Origin: Citrus sinensis | Taxonomy: Eukaryota; Streptophyta; Magnoliopsida; Sapindales; Rutaceae | DNA length: 64,000 bases | Assembly: GCF_022201045.2 (NCBI RefSeq) | Contig: NC_068560.1 | Span: 34,745,001-34,809,000 of the forward strand | Direction of reading: 5' to 3' | Shown here: piece after piece, positions 48,325 through 59,622 of the stretch | How positions within the stretch are numbered: the first letter of the stretch is position 1 | Layout of the letters: every line of letters begins with the position of its first letter | Made by a program: the position numbers and the translations under genes | The notes under the pieces: model-generated | The model's input: the letters and a program-made list of their open reading frames with translations, nothing else | Database searches by the model: none | What the model was told of the DNA's origin: nothing

Positions 48325-50395
48325 TCAAGATCCTGGTGCTGATAAATGAAGGGAATCCATAGCCTCGACTACTTTTTTCTTCAGGGCATCTTGAGATTCA
48401 GTGAGATCGAATACCTCTGCTTGGTCCATCTCGAGCAACATTGCAGTCACTTTTCCAGCATTATCACGCTCAAGACACTCCATAAGGGAAGATAGCTGTT
48501 CACCCAGCATCTGGAATTGTCAAATAGTAACAATAAACATGCAGTTTGACTAGATAATATTAGTTCAGAATTTTGTGAGGAATAGAAAAATTACAAGGCA
48601 ATCTCTTAAGTTACATTCCTTGTAACTTACATCCAACAAAAATAATGCAAGAATGAGTAACATGCATGTGGGCCATGTGGGGCTAATGTCTTACTTTTGA
48701 CTTGTTTTTTGTGGCATGAGTCAACATATCAAAACTCTCCAGAGAGTTAATGCATGTTTTTACCTCGGCAATTGCGGCTGTAACCAAAATGGTTTGAAAT
48801 CCTTGGCCATTAGACTTCAATGCACTATCTTTTAATGGGTTCAAAATTTTGCTAATTTCAGGACCAAACCCACGATCAAACAAGGTGTCTGCCTCATCCA
48901 AAACCTATCAATAGATAATTGTCAACAATAAAGATAAAGGGAGTTTTCCATAAGAACATACAAGCATTTGCAATTCTCAAAATTCAAGAAAAACTATACA
49001 TTGATGCAAGGCATCCGTGAAAAAATGACAGAGCATGGAAAGAACAGAAAAGGACTTTCTGTATCATTGGAGAAACAAATTAGCATGACAGCTTACTCAC
49101 CACATATCGGATGTCATCACAAGAAACATTTCTGTCCTCGATGTGTTGAAGAACTTCACTTGGGGTCGCAATCAGCATGCCAATAGGGGCATTTGACACG
49201 TCTTCCAGGGCTTTTGAGCTGACACCGCCATTCTCCATTGAAGAGTCCAATCGTGCACAATGACTGATAAACTTTGCCATGTGGAAACCCTTGCAAAGTC
49301 CATCGAAAGGTGATTTTCAGAAGTGAGCACACCCTGGTCTATATAAAATATAGATTCTCTAGAAAGTAAAAGAATAGAGAAGAGTGCAAGGCACCTGATC
49401 AGCGGATTCCTCTGTGGTACACAACACAATGGCTCGAGGATGCATAGGCTTCATAGGAAGCAATGCCTCATCTCTTCTCAGCATCTGCGTAATACCAACC
49501 AACTGTAAATGATGTTCTTCATCTAATTGAGAATACACCTATTAACAAGTCGTCAAAATAACCAATCCTATATTCCAATCAAGATCAGGACCAATGACAA
49601 ATGAAAATCATTTTATAGCTTCAATAAACAGAAGAAAATATTTAAAGAAAAATTAATGTATTGATTTACGATGAAATTTGAAGAGAAATCAATCATTAAG
49701 AATTACAGAAAATAAAGATGTGGGTAGCCAGCAGGCAGCCGCAGAACATTACAGTTTTGGCAGGATCTCATAACTTAACACCCATAATTATATCAACTAA
49801 AATCAAAAGTTAGTTAATACAAAAAGTCGCAGCACCTCAAGCATACCCTATGAGACTTATTTTGAAAATTAAGAACCAACAAAAAATATGAAAATACCTG
49901 AACAAGAGGCAGCAAGTAAGCCAAAGTCCTACCAGAGCCAGACCCAGAGCTCAAAACAACAGACTTGCCATTCAAAACAGCCGGAATCCCAACACACTGA
50001 ATCTCGCTTGGAACAAAAAGACCCATTTTCTCAACAGCCTTTATCATCTCCGCCTTCAACCCCAGCTCTTGAAAACTTGACACGACTTCTGCATTAGACC
50101 CACTACTTTTCTCCCTCTCAGAAGCAATGTTTGATAGTTGTTGCTGTTCTGGTTGAGGTGGTGAAGGTTTGTTTTCTGGGTTGTTGGTTTTAGCAGAGCC
50201 TTTAAGCTTTCTGAGCTTGAAGTTTTCAAGAATGAAAGAGTCTTTTTCGGGTTTTGATGGAACTCGCTGTTGAGTTTCTTCGGTTGGGGTGGTGGTTTTG
50301 GTGGAGAGAGGCCTGATTACTGGAGAAGACTTTATTTGTTTTACCGAGTAAAGGACTTTTGCCAGATTGACAAGTGATTTGCCTGTCCTCTTCAT
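48325..50395 (-). CDS. Chimeric half-helicase (RH39 RecA1) with PABP-type MLLE domain
   Basis: Five exons: 50395-49898, 49484-49395, 49289-49101, 48904-48764, 48510-48325, total 1104 nt, 367 residues, all GT-AG. Exons 1-4 align with exons 1-4 of RH39, with the same phases and with equal lengths in exons 3 and 4 (189 and 141 nt). Seen: ELGLKAEMIKAVEKMG and SEIQCVGIPAVLNGKSVV (Q-motif region), Walker A changed to GSGSGRT (151-157, Lys to Arg), Ia changed to TTEES, Ib to TPSE (238-241), DEAD kept (262-265), III changed to TAA (301-303). RecA2 is absent. Residues 307-367, from MLGEQL, are an MLLE domain with the key GKVTAMLLEMDQ helix, about 60 percent identical by eye to the MLLE of the PABP at 56553-59622. 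So it is probably ATPase-dead but could bind PAM2 peptides. The N terminus is basic and may be an organelle signal. Expression is not shown by sequence. Confidence 0.85.
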
Positions 50396-51192
50396 TTTTT
50401 TTTCTCTTTCTCAATTTTTGTGCTTCTGTTTGCTCTGTTTGTTCTTTGGCGCCTTCCAAGTATTTGATGAATTGTTCTTCGGTGGAGGGAGACAGAAGCA
50501 TGAGATATCATATGCAGCTTTCATGGCCGTTGTTGGATCAAAATTATAGAATTAATTACCGACATAAATTTTTGATAATTTTATTAAAATAGGCAATCCT
50601 ATTTATTTCCTCAGATTTCATCTTCAATTTTTTTTTTTTGGGTCAAAAGAGAAAAATTAAAAAAAAAATACACAAACATTGGTGGGTTTTGTTCCCAGCA
50701 ACAGCCAGACCTCAACGTTGTAAAAATGGGCAACAAAACTCTCATTGTTTCATGGATTTGTTAGCTATTCTCTCTTATTTAAAACTCATTAACAAAATGC
50801 TCTTGAAGTTCAATTCTGAACGGTGAAATTAACTATTCTCTCTCTTTTTTTTGTTTTTTTTTAAATCTTTTGCAATTTAGTAGAAGCTTGGCTTTGCGTG
50901 TGTACCAGATAGCTATAGGCACACAGCTACATGTTACTGCAGGTAAAATTGCTGGCGATAACCAGTCAGAATGGCTCGTCTTTCGAAAATGAGCTTGAAA
51001 CATTATAAGTATATAACACCAATAACAATTTACCAAGCAAATGAAAAAACCATTCATCTTATCAGGAGAGCCTATTAGAGCTGCATTTATCATCAATTAC
51101 CAAATGCCAAGAATCTGTAGAAGTTGCAAAGAGTCTATATTTGTAGAATAAGTTTATTGACCGCCCTGTCAAAGAGCCAGTGACGGATAAAA
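50396..51192. other. Spacer between HPRT and the chimeric gene
   Basis: Promoter side of the chimeric gene (above 50395) and 3' flank of HPRT. AT-rich with T-runs near 50630 and 50850. No gene seen. Confidence 0.6.
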
Positions 51193-53660
51193 TTATTTGT
51201 AGCATTCAGGCTTCAACACTCCAACATAAGGCAGGTTCCTATATAATTCAGCAAAGTCCATTCCATAGCCCACAACGAAATAATCTGGACACTGCCAAAC
51301 AAGCAAACAACTCAATCATATTTAAATCCCAAATAATGTCAGTCATCAGTCATGACCACAAATTACGAATAAATGAGATATGATGATAATAATTGTTATG
51401 AAGCTAAAGTAACATAGCTCTGCAGCCAAAACAGGCATGATAAAGGAAGGAATCCTAAAACTGTATTAGCTAGGTCTAATAGGTTTTGAGGACCAAAATC
51501 TCAAGTATGATAACTAGTTTAGGAGTTGAATAGCACCATAATCCATATGGAGAATTTTCATCGGGAGAAGCATTTAGGATACTCATCTTAAATGCTAGCA
51601 GTGCGGCAAAATGCTGGCGGCAGGAACTTAATAACCTCATGTATTTTTTATCATTGTGAGCACTGAATAAAGATCTATTTGCAGTCAAGTTGGGAGGAAA
51701 AACATCTAATTCCATGATGTTTTGGACAAGCATTAGCACATTATTGACTTGCATATGTAACATGTTCAAATTATCTATTAAAAGAATGCCACATAAGTGT
51801 TGGTGGAGGTTACCAAATGACATATTTGTCTCAACATATGCGCAAGCGCATGCATCTCATGAAAACAGAAAACATGCTCATGTAGACAATTGCACACACA
51901 TCTTACCTCAAATCCCCGATAGAACTTTCCTTCACCCACTAGCTCCACCTGAATCTTTCTTCTTGCTGGTTTATCAAGGAAAGTGCAGACTGAGACAGAA
52001 GATGCTCCTTTGGATACCAAGTTTGCAATAAGAGATGATAATGTGGTTCCTGTATCTACAATGTCCTCGACCTGAGAACAAAGGAATGTATGCATCTGTT
52101 ATCATACAAAAAACCTGGATGTGATAAAAAGCCCTTGATAAAAAAAATGAGGAAAGAAGTACAAGCAAAGGAATGTATGCATCTGTTATTACACTGGAGA
52201 AAAAATAATCTGAGGAACCCTTTTTCAAGAAAGTAATTTAAATACCCATATTGTACCTTGCTTTGCACATAACATGAGAAACTAAAAACTCAGCAATTTA
52301 ATATCAAAAAGTCTCTAAAGAATGTACATCATAACTCACAAGTCGCAACTATATTTCCAGTCTTGACAAATCGAGTCCTAAATAATATGATACTATATTT
52401 TGGACAAAAGGGTAAAACTTGCCGGGTTTTCAACTTTATGTCAATTTGGTCGAATCAAGATTTGTACCGTGTAAAAATTCAAGTGATGTTTGGTAGTTAA
52501 TATAGGGAAATTATCATTCATATACCTTATATTTGCTCTGTTATAAAAAATACTGCAATACTTTGAGGGTGTATCAATCGTCCACCTTTAGTTGACAAAA
52601 TGTATCAGCCGACCACCAAACCGTTAATTGTCGTTTGAAAGTTAACGGAGTTACAGTGAATTGACGATTTTACCCTTGAAAATTATCACGTGTATACCCT
52701 TAAATTCTCTTTTTATCACTTGTATACTCTTAAATTATCACTTGTATCATATGAAAAGACCAAATTACCCTTCTGACGTCATCATACTTAAACGGCAACT
52801 AACAGTTTGGTGGTCAGCTGATACATTTTGTCAACTTAGGGTGGACGATTGATACACTCTCAAAGTGTTGTAGTATTTTTGATAATGGAGTAAACTAAGG
52901 ATATACAAATGATAATTTCCCATTAATATAAAAACAAGACAAAAAAAGTAAATGGGTTAAATCTTCCACATACAGTATCACTGATGAAGGTTTTCTGTGA
53001 TGAGATGAGTTTTACTGAGCATTGAATTATGGTCAGAATTATTTTAAATTTTCACTTTTTTCTATTTTTCTTACCTAAAATCTATGGATTTAGTACTTGG
53101 CAAAAACTCAGCACTAAAACACTGAATTCTAATGGATTCACTAAAACACATGGCCTAATCCAACTTAGCCACCGCGTCAGTTGACCACCATTTATCAAGA
53201 GTACGTTTACTCTTTAGAAATAAAATGCTAATAAATGCTACTGTATTCTGTATACAGTCTGACTGACGTGAAATGATATAACTGAATTAAACACTCAACT
53301 CAAAATTAAAATAATAAAATATGAATTAAAAATTTTATAAGTAGATTTGACGGGAAATACCAAGATTACGTGCTTGTCCTTAACATCGAGTTTCGAATCG
53401 AGGGAAAGAACAGGGGCTCCACTGGAGAGCGTACCGGAGCCGTAGGATTCAGCACGAATGAAATCAACGGAGATAGGGAGGTGAATATTTCTGACCAGGT
53501 CAGCCAAGAAGATAAACGCTCCGGTGGCGACACCCACGACGACAGGCGGCGGGGAAACGGAGTTGAAATCGTGGGTGATTTGGGCGGCAAGCTCCGTTAC
53601 TCGGCGAGAAATTTGGTCCTGTGTCCAAAGCACCTTCTCTATGTGAGAGTCCATTGACAT
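51193..53660 (-). CDS. HGPT: Hypoxanthine-guanine phosphoribosyltransferase
   Basis: Purine salvage: joins hypoxanthine or guanine to PRPP, giving IMP or GMP; cytosolic. Three exons: 53660-53361, 52071-51907, 51291-51193, total 564 nt, 187 residues. The type-I phosphoribosyltransferase PRPP loop [10 protein letters not shown] sits at residues 101-110, directly at the start of exon 2. [20 protein letters not shown] precedes it, and the C-terminal [20 protein letters not shown] carries the base-binding region of HPRTs. Length is typical. An internal ATG at 53654 is an alternative start. A Mutator-type MITE lies in intron 1. The gene matches Arabidopsis At1g71750 in type and relative position, from memory. 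Confidence 0.94.
52505..52921. mobile_element. Mutator-type MITE in HPRT intron 1
   Basis: 417 bp, with both ends GGGAAATTATCATT in inverted orientation and arms alignable for about 130 bp. Flanks GTTAATATA (52496-52504) and ATTAATATA (52922-52930) form a 9-bp target duplication with one mismatch. The terminal GGGAAATT is shared with the larger Mutator-type element at 12865-14092, suggesting a related family. Confidence 0.85.
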
Positions 53661-54904
53661 GATAAAGTGGGGAGACTGTTACTAAAAGTCTTGGGGCCTT
53701 TTGAAGTTTTTGGCAAATAATGGTTGTGATGAATGACGAATGATCGTCAAAAGGAGCACTAACTTGTAGTGGCTGTAGGCAGCGATTACTTATCGGATTG
53801 GATTGAGAATTTTGAAGAGTGTGAATTTTAGGATCGGAAGTGTGGAGTGAGAGTGGGAGTAAGTTATTTGCTTACATTAGAATGGAAGTATGAAATAGAG
53901 GTCAGAATTTAATTTATGTGTTTATTTTGTTTTGGATTGAGAGTAAATAATTTTAAATTATAATTTTATCCTTATTTAAAAAATTATAATTTTTAATTAT
54001 AAAACTAATAAAAAATATATTTAATGCATAATATTTATTTTATTATATTTGTAAATTTATTATAATTATTAATATTCTTAATTATGAACAATAAATTATT
54101 AATTTTAATATAAAATGAAACCTTATTTTATTTAATTTAATTATATTAAATTTATTATTATATAAAATAATCATATAATATTGTTTAGTACAAAATTAAT
54201 ATTTTCTTAGAATAAACTATTTATTATTATTAATATTAAATAAATATAGTACTATTATTTTTAAAATAAATACAATAATATTATATTTATTAATTCTCTA
54301 TTAATATAATAATATTATTTTAAAATAATTTTAACTTATAATCAATACAAATTATTATTTAGTTAAATATAATATTATTATTCAAATAAATATAATAATA
54401 TTATTTATTTTATTTTATTAATTATAAAATATTAAATTAAATTAAAAATAAAAGGGTAAAAAAGGGAGAGGTGGGAGTGGATTCCCACTCCCACCTCCCC
54501 CAATGGGAGTCCCACTCCCACTCCCACTCCCCACTCCAAAAATGAGTGAGACTCACAAAGTGAGATTCTTAATTCCTTCTCATTTTGAGGAAGTAAATAT
54601 TAGAGTGGGAGAAATCCACACTCTTTATTTCTACTCTAGCAAGTAAACACAGCACTAAAGAAGACGATAAATGGGGACATGGGATGCCAGCATTTTTGGG
54701 TTACCATGAAATGAATGGTGATTGAACCGGAAGCCCAGTGGCCTTGCAAAATTTGGGCTCTTAAGCCCAAAATATTAAATCCTGAAAAGTGGCGCCAAAA
54801 TTCAAAAAATTTCGGATAAAACGAAAAAAAAAAAACACAAAAAGCCAAAAGTCAAAAACTGATCGCAATCCTGTGGGCTGTGGTGCGGCGAAAAGCAGAA
54901 GACA
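53661..54904. other. Divergent spacer with a very AT-rich island
   Basis: Head-to-head spacer between HPRT (-) and the MRNIP-like gene (+). About 53940-54440 is almost pure A and T. It is bordered on the right by GGGAGTGG/CCACTCCC words and repeated CCCACT units (54470-54545), and on the left by GAGAGTGGGAGTAAG near 53850. The outer edges (TTTGCTTACATTAGAATGG and, inverted, TTTACTTGCTAGAGTAG) look like imperfect inverted ends, so the whole 53865-54650 block may be one MITE; the target duplication is unclear. Confidence 0.5.
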
Positions 54905-56071
54905 ATGGGGAGCAGGATGTTCATTGCGGTTCAATGCTGCGAGTGTTGGATGATGCAGGTGAAGCAGCAGAAGAAGAGCGGCAACAAGTGGACGTGCGTC
55001 GTTTGTAACCAGAAGCAGTCCGTACGGAAGGTGTTTGCTAAGGGCTACATGGCCAAGGATCTCCGTCAATTCGTTCAGTCCTTTAATATGTCTCAGTCTC
55101 AGAAACCTCAAACCCTATCTCATCAACTAGAAGAAGAACAACAACAACAAGGTAAAACAAAAGATACAAGTAAAAATATTTATTTATTTATTTACTCACT
55201 CATGTTCCAATGCCGATTTTTGATTGATTAAGCAGTGACTTTTGTATTTTTAGTATGTGTAGGAGATGGACTTGAATCGAGAATTGGAACTGAGATGCCG
55301 AACAAGAAGCCCAAATTGAGCATTAATGGTGCGCATACCGGAGATGGAGAAGGAGAAGAGTACGGATCCGGTATGTGCGTTTGTTTATTAGCATGTGGGA
55401 TAATGCTCCCTTTTGTCTTCACCATGTTTATTTAACTGCAAGCAAAATGTTCTACTACTACTCAAGGTGAAAGGGACTCGACCATTTGTTGGCCATCAAT
55501 GACCAAAGCTGTTGTATCTAAGTGGAGCAAATACCTGAGCGAAGATGACATGGAGCCTGAGACTTGCCAAACGGCAAAGGTTAATTCTGGTTCAAAAGGG
55601 CATACGTTCATAACTGAAGATGACGAAGATGAGGAGCAGAAGAGGGCTCGTCCACCAACAATGGCAATGGGTATGTTAAAACAGAGTAATTACACTCAAG
55701 ATGACGTCACTCCTAGGAGTCACCAAGAAAAAGTTGCCAAGGCTGCTTTAAAATGGGACAACTACTTGACAGAGGATGGTGATGGGCAGCAGAGGAGTCA
55801 ATGGCCAACAATGGCAATGGGTCCTTCAAAAGAGAAGAATTACTTGACTCCAGATGACATCGAGCCTAGGAAAACTTGCCAGAAAAAAGTGGCCAAGGCT
55901 GCTTTACAATGGAATGATTACATGACAGAAGCTGGAGAGCAGGGGACTCGATGTCCAACAAAAGTGGGGAAGAGTGCTTCGAAATGGAATAGTTACTTAA
56001 CACAGGAAGAAGAAGATGAATTGCAACTTGTGAGCTGGAAGCAATTTCGAACAGATCATTTGGGCAAATAG
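54905..56071 (+). CDS. MRNIP-like zinc-ribbon protein with W-x2-Y-L repeats
   Basis: Related to animal MRNIP (MRN complex-interacting protein), which acts in DNA double-strand-break signalling; the plant role is unknown. Three exons: 54905-55151, 55254-55370, 55467-56071, total 969 nt, 322 residues. The N-terminal zinc ribbon has CCECWMMQ and, after a basic loop, KWTCVVCNQKQS, followed by FAKGYMAKDLRQFVQSFNM as in MRNIP. The C-terminal exon holds six spaced copies of a short acidic motif: KWSKYLSEDD, KQSNYTQDD, KWDNYLTEDG, KEKNYLTPDD, QWNDYMTEAG, KWNSYLTQEE. Alternate units share KVAKAAL and PTMAMG flanks, pointing to internal duplication. Exon 2 also has an in-frame alternative acceptor at 55235 that would add six residues. 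Confidence 0.88.
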
Positions 56072-56552
56072 AGAAGCATTGGTGATTTCGAGAAAACCAT
56101 AATACATGATCAAGAGAGAAGAGGACATTCACTGTGATTTCATTTGATTTTGTAATCGAAGATGAATGTTTAATACAATAAGATGATTTATGATCAATTT
56201 CAAGAACAAGATGATTTATGATCAATTTCAAGAACAATCATTGCTTGAATTTGTGCTTTGAGAAAATTTGCTGTTTCAGCAGGGAAATATTTATGTAAAA
56301 AGTAAATGAAAAAATGATTGCAGAGCTCCAAAATCCAATTATCAATCCTATCTAAAACCTTCGATGTCTAAGAAATAATCCTAAAACCTTTGATTATCCT
56401 AGAAAATTAGTCTAAGGTAAATACTCCATAAAAAAATAGTTTAGGGTAAATACTCCATAAAAAAAAAAAAAAGCGCTCATCAACTTCAAGCCTGATAAAA
56501 ACTGGCTCCTGGCTCTGGCTGAATTGTATTTACCATAGGGATCTGTGGCGCT
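56072..56552. other. Convergent spacer
   Basis: Tail-to-tail between the MRNIP-like gene and PABP. It has a short direct repeat (AAGATGATTTATGATCAA at about 56179 and 56208) and another (TAGGGTAAATACTCCATAAAAA-like, near 56410 and 56440). No gene seen. Confidence 0.6.
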
Positions 56553-59500
56553 TCATTCATTCACTGCCAGTGAGCCAAGCTTCTCGTTTACATCAGATCG
56601 TGCTGCAGCTTCTTGGAGTACAGCCATTGCCTCAGCCACCTTTGTCTTCAGAGCTTCAGGAGACTCAATGAGATGTAGCACCTCTGTTTGGTCCATCTCC
56701 AGTAGCATCCCAGTTACCTTCGATGCATGAACAGGTTCAATATTCTCCACAAGGGGATAAAGCTGTTCTCCTAGCATCTGTATGCGCAACAAGAAAACAA
56801 CAATTATGCTTCACATCTGAATGACTAAGTAACCAGTGGAACTATAAAAGCAAAATACTATCTCAGACACTTGACTGATTACAACTAAAGGGGAAGGAAG
56901 ATATTACATACCCTGGTACGATCATCAGGGCTGGCAGACGCCAAAGCAGAAGTAAGAGTTGAAATTGGCACTGGCACAGGCCGTGGGGTTTCTACAGGAG
57001 TTGCAGGCATCCCTGAAACCTCGAAAGGCACTGGCACCATTGAAACAACAGATTGGTCTGTACCGTTTCTTGCATTGTCCAGGTATCTAATCCCCTGATT
57101 GGAGTTACGCATAAACTGAATTGAACACGTGGGCCAGAATTAAAAGCACAGGTGAGCAAATAATGGTACCATATATAATGAAAGGAAATTATTTTAGACC
57201 AACAGCTTAAGGGAAGAATTGAAAAAATAAAGTACTTAATGCACCTGAGGCTGCTGCATCTGATGGGTGTTTCCGCTTCTTCTCACACCCGTTCGCTGGC
57301 CAGGATGCACTTGCCTTTGAAGATGATATGGCATTATATAGTTTGGTCCACCAGGACGCAGTCCAGGAAACACTTGCTGCTGAAAACCATATCCTGCAGC
57401 TTGAGGGGGCATTAAACCTGGGGTACCTTGACCGTAATAAAGCTGCTGAGGACCAAGCCTAGGCGCCCCATGATGATAGCCAGGAATTCCAGATGCCAGT
57501 GGTGACATTCCACCAGGTGCTCGAATTTGAGCAAACTGTGCCTGAAGAAGGAAAAAGACAATGTAGATTGGTATCACTGGGCTCAAAAAGTGTAACAAGA
57601 TATGAGTGACCAGTGCTAACTTCCAACCATCTAAATCAATCATACCAGCATTTCATGCGTTCCTACATTTTAAAATATTTATTTATTAAAAGATGAAAAG
57701 AAGGCTTTCTATTAACAATTAAAACACACATGTTGTGCAAATCGCAGATACAACAACACAACAGTTTAGATAAATGAACTAATATAAAGTTTCCAATATT
57801 AGAACAAAAGATGAAATCACAAAGATCACCTGCAGCCGAGCCTTCCTCTCTTCTTTACGTTGGGCCACAGCAACATAAAGAGGTTTCCGGCCAATCATCT
57901 TCCCATTCATTTCATTCAACTGAAGAAAATATCAGCAATAATTTATGCATTGATGAGACAAAACAAATAATTGACAGGTGCCGGGGGGGGGGGGGGGGTT
58001 CGTTCTAAAGAATTTTCTGAGACTGAACAGTAGAAACTTACAGCCCTTGTAGCTTCCTCAAGCATAGAAAAGGCAACAAAACCTGATCCCTTGCTAAATC
58101 CATGTTGATCAACCATGACCTGAAAGAATTGTATTGGTGAAAAAAATAATAAAAAGCGAAAATTGCATTTTAGCATCAGCACAAAAAAGTTACAATTACC
58201 TTGCATGATGTTATAGTTCCAAACTCAGAAAATAACTCCTTCAGTTTTTCATCATTTATGCTGTCATCCAGATTTTTCAAATACAAATTGGCTCCTTTGA
58301 GTTTTTCATATCTACTGATTCTTTCCTGTTCAAACTTAGCCCTCAAGTCTGCCTCCCTTTCAGCTCTCTTCTGGGCTCTCCCCACATACCAAACCTTGTC
58401 ATTGTTGGTAGTCCCATTCAACTTTTCCACTGCCGCAGCAGCAGCATCTGGGCTCTGAAAGTTAACAAAACCAAAACACCTAGACTTTCCATCAGAGTCC
58501 TTCATTACAATTGCACTGGTGATGGTACCAAAATGGCCAAAAATTTTCTTAAGGTCCTCATCAGTCACAGTTTCTGCCAAATTGTTGACATAAACATTAG
58601 TGAACTTTGGGGAGACATTCTGTTGAGCCCTTTCTTGGCGTCGAACAAAAAGACCAACATAAACTTGTTTATCATTTATTAGCATGCCATTCAACATTTT
58701 GATAGCATTTTGTGCAGCTTCCTCATTTTCAAACTGTACGAACCCGTATCCTTTCGATTGACCATTACTATCAATAGCCACTTTGCAAGAAAGCACAGTC
58801 CCAAAGGCAGCAAATGTATCACACAATGCCTTGTTATCAATTGATGTGTCCAAGTTTTTGATAAAAACATTCCCATATCCACTCTTCCGGATACTGGGAT
58901 CTCGATGGGAATACATGATCCTGATTGGTTTCCCATTAATAGGCATAAAGTTTAAAGCCTCCTTTGCATTAGCAGCTGCATTAGAAAACATTAACCATTT
59001 AAGGCTTAACCAAACATCGAATAAGCAAAACATGTGTAAACTTATGAACACTTCATACTTTTAATATTTTTTAAACATCCGGTTACAAACAGGCATACAT
59101 ACACAACATTAATCTCCCACTTCTGTAGATTCTTACTACACAAGTAATCTCACATCTCAAAGGAATCAATCACCAAAACACAAGTGCAAGAATACATTAC
59201 ATGTTATATCCAATAACAAAAATCTAAAAATAGATTGAACGTCATCTTCGGTCTTCAAGTCTATTTAGGTATCAAATTAAAAATGATAATAATCTCGCTT
59301 ATATAATGAGATTAATTGATTAAATTATTCGATTGTTGATTTGATCAATAAAATTAGAGGAAAAAAAAAAACTAGTACCGTCCTGAGGATTGCTGTAATT
59401 AACGTAAGCGTAACCGAGAGATGATCGCTTGCTCTGATCACGACAAACCCTAACGGAAACAACCTGAGCGACCTGGCTAAACAGATCATACAATTGACTC

Positions 59501-59622
59501 TCGTTCACGTTCTGCTCCAGATCCCCTACGTACAGAGACACATTCCCGTAACCCGATGGGACCGCCGCCGTTGTTGCACTGGTAACCGCCGCCGTGGCTG
59601 TCGCCGCTCCGGTCGCTTCCAT
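56553..59622 (-). CDS. Poly(A)-binding protein, cytoplasmic type
   Basis: Binds mRNA poly(A) tails and links them to initiation and decay factors. Seven exons: 59622-59379, 58975-58200, 58119-58042, 57919-57830, 57541-57245, 57115-56912, 56777-56553, total 1914 nt, 637 residues. Four RRMs in order: [11 protein letters not shown] (about 28), [11 protein letters not shown] (about 117), [11 protein letters not shown] (about 205), [11 protein letters not shown] (about 310), each with its RNP1 ([28 protein letters not shown]). Then a Pro/Gly/Gln/Met-rich linker (about 397-563) and the C-terminal MLLE domain (564 onward), wholly coded by the last exon and containing [12 protein letters not shown]. 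The relative position fits Arabidopsis PAB5 (At1g71770), from memory; expression class cannot be told. The last exon is the likely type source for the chimeric gene's MLLE. Confidence 0.95.
57983..57998. repeat. Poly-G tract (16 G) in a PABP intron
   Basis: Sixteen consecutive G on the plus strand, C on the transcribed strand, in the intron between exons 58119-58042 and 57919-57830. Confidence 0.95.

Noticed and set aside
48325-48510. MLLE exon as an independent small gene
   Set aside because: Its ATG sits directly on a CAG splice acceptor, as in the PABP last exon, and the phase-0 join to the helicase-like exon is open; a separate 61-residue gene is less likely.
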